Of a stretch of DNA of 16,148 nucleotides, positions 14,719 through 16,148 are shown piece after piece. The DNA comes from UCB3 sp964415605. GTDB lineage: Bacteria > Chloroflexota > Anaerolineae > Epilineales > Epilineaceae. The notes below the pieces were generated by a model. It did not search any database. It was not told the DNA's origin and worked only from the letters and a program-made list of their open reading frames with translations. The translations under genes and the position numbers were made by a program. Numbering within the stretch: the first letter of the stretch is position 1; the number at the start of each line of letters is the position of its first letter. The DNA is taken from NCBI GenBank assembly GCA_964415605.1, contig CAYQBA010000108.1:1-16148 (forward strand), given 5' to 3'.

Positions 14719-14739
14719 GGTTCGGCTAGAATATGACCC
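14719..14739. promoter_or_regulatory. 21-bp divergent intergenic region with -10-like boxes
   Basis: On the plus strand TAGAAT (14727-14732) ends 7 nt before ATG 14740; on the minus strand TATTCT (14734-14729) ends 10 nt before ATG 14718. Neither gene has a Shine-Dalgarno here, so both may be transcribed from these overlapping boxes as leaderless or nearly leaderless mRNAs. No -35 boxes are visible. If the plus gene begins instead at GTG 14812, the picture changes. Confidence 0.35.
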
Positions 14740-15708
14740 ATGGACGGCGAAAAGCGAAGTTACGGGGCGGCTGGCGCCGGTCCGGCGCGCCAACGCGCAG
14801 CCAGCGGGCTCGTGCGGCAAGGGGTTCGTCGCCGCGCCCGGACGCTGCCGCTGCTGTGCGTCGCCGCCATGCTCGTCGCGTGCACGGGCAATGGGACGAA
14901 CGGGCCGGGGGCGGGAGCGGGCGGCCCGGCCGCGACCGGGGCGGCCGTGCCGTCCACCGCGCCGTCCCCCGCCGAGTACTCGGGCCCCGCGCTGCCCGTC
15001 GTGGCGCCCGGAGCGACGCCGATCGCGCTGGGGGTCGACGTCCTCGCCACCCGCCCGCACGACCCGCGGGCTTTCACCCAGGGGCTGTTCCTGGCGGACG
15101 GCGTGCTGTACGAGAGCACGGGGCTCAACGGCGAGTCCACGCTCCGCCGCGTCGACCCGGCCACCGGCAGGGTGTTGGAGCGCGTCGACCTCCCGGACAC
15201 GGTGTTCGCCGAGGGGCTGGCCCGCGTGGGCGACCGCCTGATCCAGCTCACGTGGCAGAACCGGGTGGCGTTCGTCTACGACCGGGCGACGTTCCGCCAG
15301 ATCGGCCAGCACGCGTACGACACCGAGGGTTGGGGCCTGTGCCATGACGGCCGGCGGCTCGTGATGAGCGACGGCACGAGCACGCTGTTCTTCCGGGATC
15401 CCGCCACGTTCGGGGTCGTCGGGCAGGTGGCCGTGACGGTGGACGGCGTGCCGCGCGACCTGCTGAACGAGCTGGAGTGCGTCGGCAACCGCGTGTACGC
15501 CAACGTCTGGCAGACCGACACCATCGTGCGGATCGATCCCGCCACCGGCATCGTCGACGCGGTGATCGACGCATCCGGTCTGCTGGCGCCGGACGAGCGC
15601 GCCGCGGCCGACGTGCTGAACGGCATCGCCTGGGATCCCGCCGCGGGCACGTTCCTCATCACCGGCAAGCTGTGGCCCAAGCTGTTCGAGGTGCGCTTTG
15701 CGCCGTGA
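14740..15708 (+). CDS. Glutamine cyclotransferase-like beta-propeller lipoprotein
   Basis: 322 residues from ATG 14740; GTG 14812 would give 298 with a shorter basic region. LPLLCVAAMLVAC is a lipobox, making C48 the lipid anchor, followed by a Gly/Ala/Pro-rich tether. Residues about 98-322 match the plant/bacterial-type glutaminyl-peptide cyclotransferase family (five-bladed propeller): PHDPRAFTQGL, YESTGLNGES, VFAEGL, QLTWQNRVAFVYD, EGWGLCHDG, MSDGTS, NELECVGNRVYANVWQTD, NGIAWDP and ITGKLWPKLFEV. The enzyme turns N-terminal glutamine of a protein or peptide into pyroglutamate with loss of ammonia, here on the outer membrane face. It is followed without a gap by a close paralogue. Confidence 0.93.
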   Translation: MDGEKRSYGAAGAGPARQRAASGLVRQGVRRRARTLPLLCVAAMLVACTGNGTNGPGAGAGGPAATGAAVPSTAPSPAEYSGPALPVVAPGATPIALGVDVLATRPHDPRAFTQGLFLADGVLYESTGLNGESTLRRVDPATGRVLERVDLPDTVFAEGLARVGDRLIQLTWQNRVAFVYDRATFRQIGQHAYDTEGWGLCHDGRRLVMSDGTSTLFFRDPATFGVVGQVAVTVDGVPRDLLNELECVGNRVYANVWQTDTIVRIDPATGIVDAVIDASGLLAPDERAAADVLNGIAWDPAAGTFLITGKLWPKLFEVRFAP

Positions 15709-15736
15709 GCCCGGCGCGGCCCTTCGGCTGGGCGCC

Positions 15737-16148
15737 ATGATCGCCGCGGCGCTGCTGGCCGGCGGCGCCGTGGCCACCGGTGCCCAGCCGCGACCGACGA
15801 GCGCGTTGGCCTCCCGCCCGGCCGCGCACGACCAGGCCCGCGAGCCCGAGCAGCGGCGCGTGACCGTCCTCTCGAGCCGCCCCCACGATCGCCGGGCCTA
15901 CACCCAAGGGCTCATCCTGGTCGACGGCGAGCTCTACGAGAGCACGGGCGACTTCGGCCGGTCGAGCCTGCGGCGGGTGGACCCCCACACCGGCGAGGTC
16001 CGGCAGCGCGTCAACCTGCCGAGCCAGATCTTCGCCGAGGGGCTGGCGCTGGTCGGCGACGAGCTGATCCAGCTGACGTGGCAGAACCGCGTCGCGTTCG
16101 TCTACGATCGCGCGACGTTCCGCGAGGTCCGCCAGCATGCCTACGCCA
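15737..16148 (+). CDS. Second glutamine cyclotransferase-like gene (partial, cut by right edge)
   Basis: About 137 residues are visible. After a signal-like start (MIAAALLAGGAVATGAQ) and a spacer, the propeller motifs repeat: PHDRRAYTQGL, YESTGDFGRSSLRRVD, IFAEGLALVGDELIQLTWQ, NRVAFVYDRATFREV. The long identical stretches with the preceding gene show a tandem duplication. Unlike its neighbour it has no lipobox cysteine, so it may be released rather than anchored. An alternative start is TTG 15698, which follows GAGG by 6 nt, overlaps the preceding gene by 11 bp, and would add a basic MRREPGAALRLGA segment that completes a classical signal peptide; this may well be the true start. The C-terminal two thirds lie beyond the window. 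Confidence 0.88.
   Translation, partial: MIAAALLAGGAVATGAQPRPTSALASRPAAHDQAREPEQRRVTVLSSRPHDRRAYTQGLILVDGELYESTGDFGRSSLRRVDPHTGEVRQRVNLPSQIFAEGLALVGDELIQLTWQNRVAFVYDRATFREVRQHAYA

Noticed and set aside
12469..14736. 755-codon open frame on the plus strand
   Set aside because: It is antisense to the glycosyltransferase, Arg/Gly/Asp-rich without any family motif; long antisense frames are expected at this GC content.
14719..15777. 353-codon N-terminal extension of the glycosyltransferase
   Set aside because: It is antisense to the glutamine cyclotransferase gene; the ATG at 14718 precedes the first membrane helix.
1..16148. CRISPR array, tRNA, rRNA or insertion sequence
   Set aside because: No regularly spaced repeats, cloverleaf, rRNA segments, transposase motifs or terminal inverted repeats were seen on reading both strands.

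Overview
The window is very GC-rich DNA with almost exclusively G or C in third codon positions. It carries single-copy bacterial genes: secreted gingipain-like protein, PqqD-type protein, lasso-type tailoring enzymes, GT39-type glycosyltransferase and glutamine cyclotransferases. Lipoprotein signals, long Pro/Thr/Ala-rich linkers and possible leaderless starts would fit a Chloroflexota bacterium of the Anaerolineae/Ardenticatenia kind. That assignment is inferred from gene style, not proven. No tRNA, rRNA, CRISPR array, transposase or integrase was seen.

Layout. Minus strand, read right to left from 10261 to 1: a lipoprotein with three DsbA-like domains; 8 bp later an NTP_transf_5-type nucleotidyltransferase; a 68-residue putative RiPP precursor with a strong Shine-Dalgarno; an HPr-kinase-like ATPase; a 1102-residue secreted C25 (gingipain-family) cysteine peptidase; an S24/S26 signal-peptidase-like protein whose ATG overlaps the C25 stop; a PqqD-like protein; and, again by a 4-bp overlap, a secreted FnIII-like protein with a C-terminal membrane helix that runs off the left edge. 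Plus strand: citrate synthase (10491-11636), divergent from the DsbA gene across a promoter region with a perfect dyad. Minus strand: a large GT-C membrane glycosyltransferase (11668-14718), convergent with citrate synthase across a strong GC hairpin. Plus strand: two tandem glutamine cyclotransferase-like genes, the second cut by the right edge.

How the genes may work together. The block 1-8324 looks like a ribosomally synthesised, post-translationally modified peptide (RiPP) locus. The precursor has the YxxPxI leader motif known from lasso peptide leaders, followed by an AGSPL junction and a core with an Asp at ring-closing distance. PqqD-like proteins are leader-binding chaperones (the B1 role in lasso systems). 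HPr-kinase-like and NTP_transf_5 proteins are known tailoring enzymes of some lasso peptides (paeninodin and pseudomycoidin types). The expected macrolactam synthetase (asparagine-synthetase-like), B2 transglutaminase-like protease and ABC exporter are not in the window. A secreted C25 cysteine peptidase and a soluble signal-peptidase-like protein occupy the cluster instead. This combination is the most likely undescribed system here. The triple DsbA lipoprotein may belong to the same transcript. The citrate synthase, glycosyltransferase and cyclotransferases appear unrelated to it.
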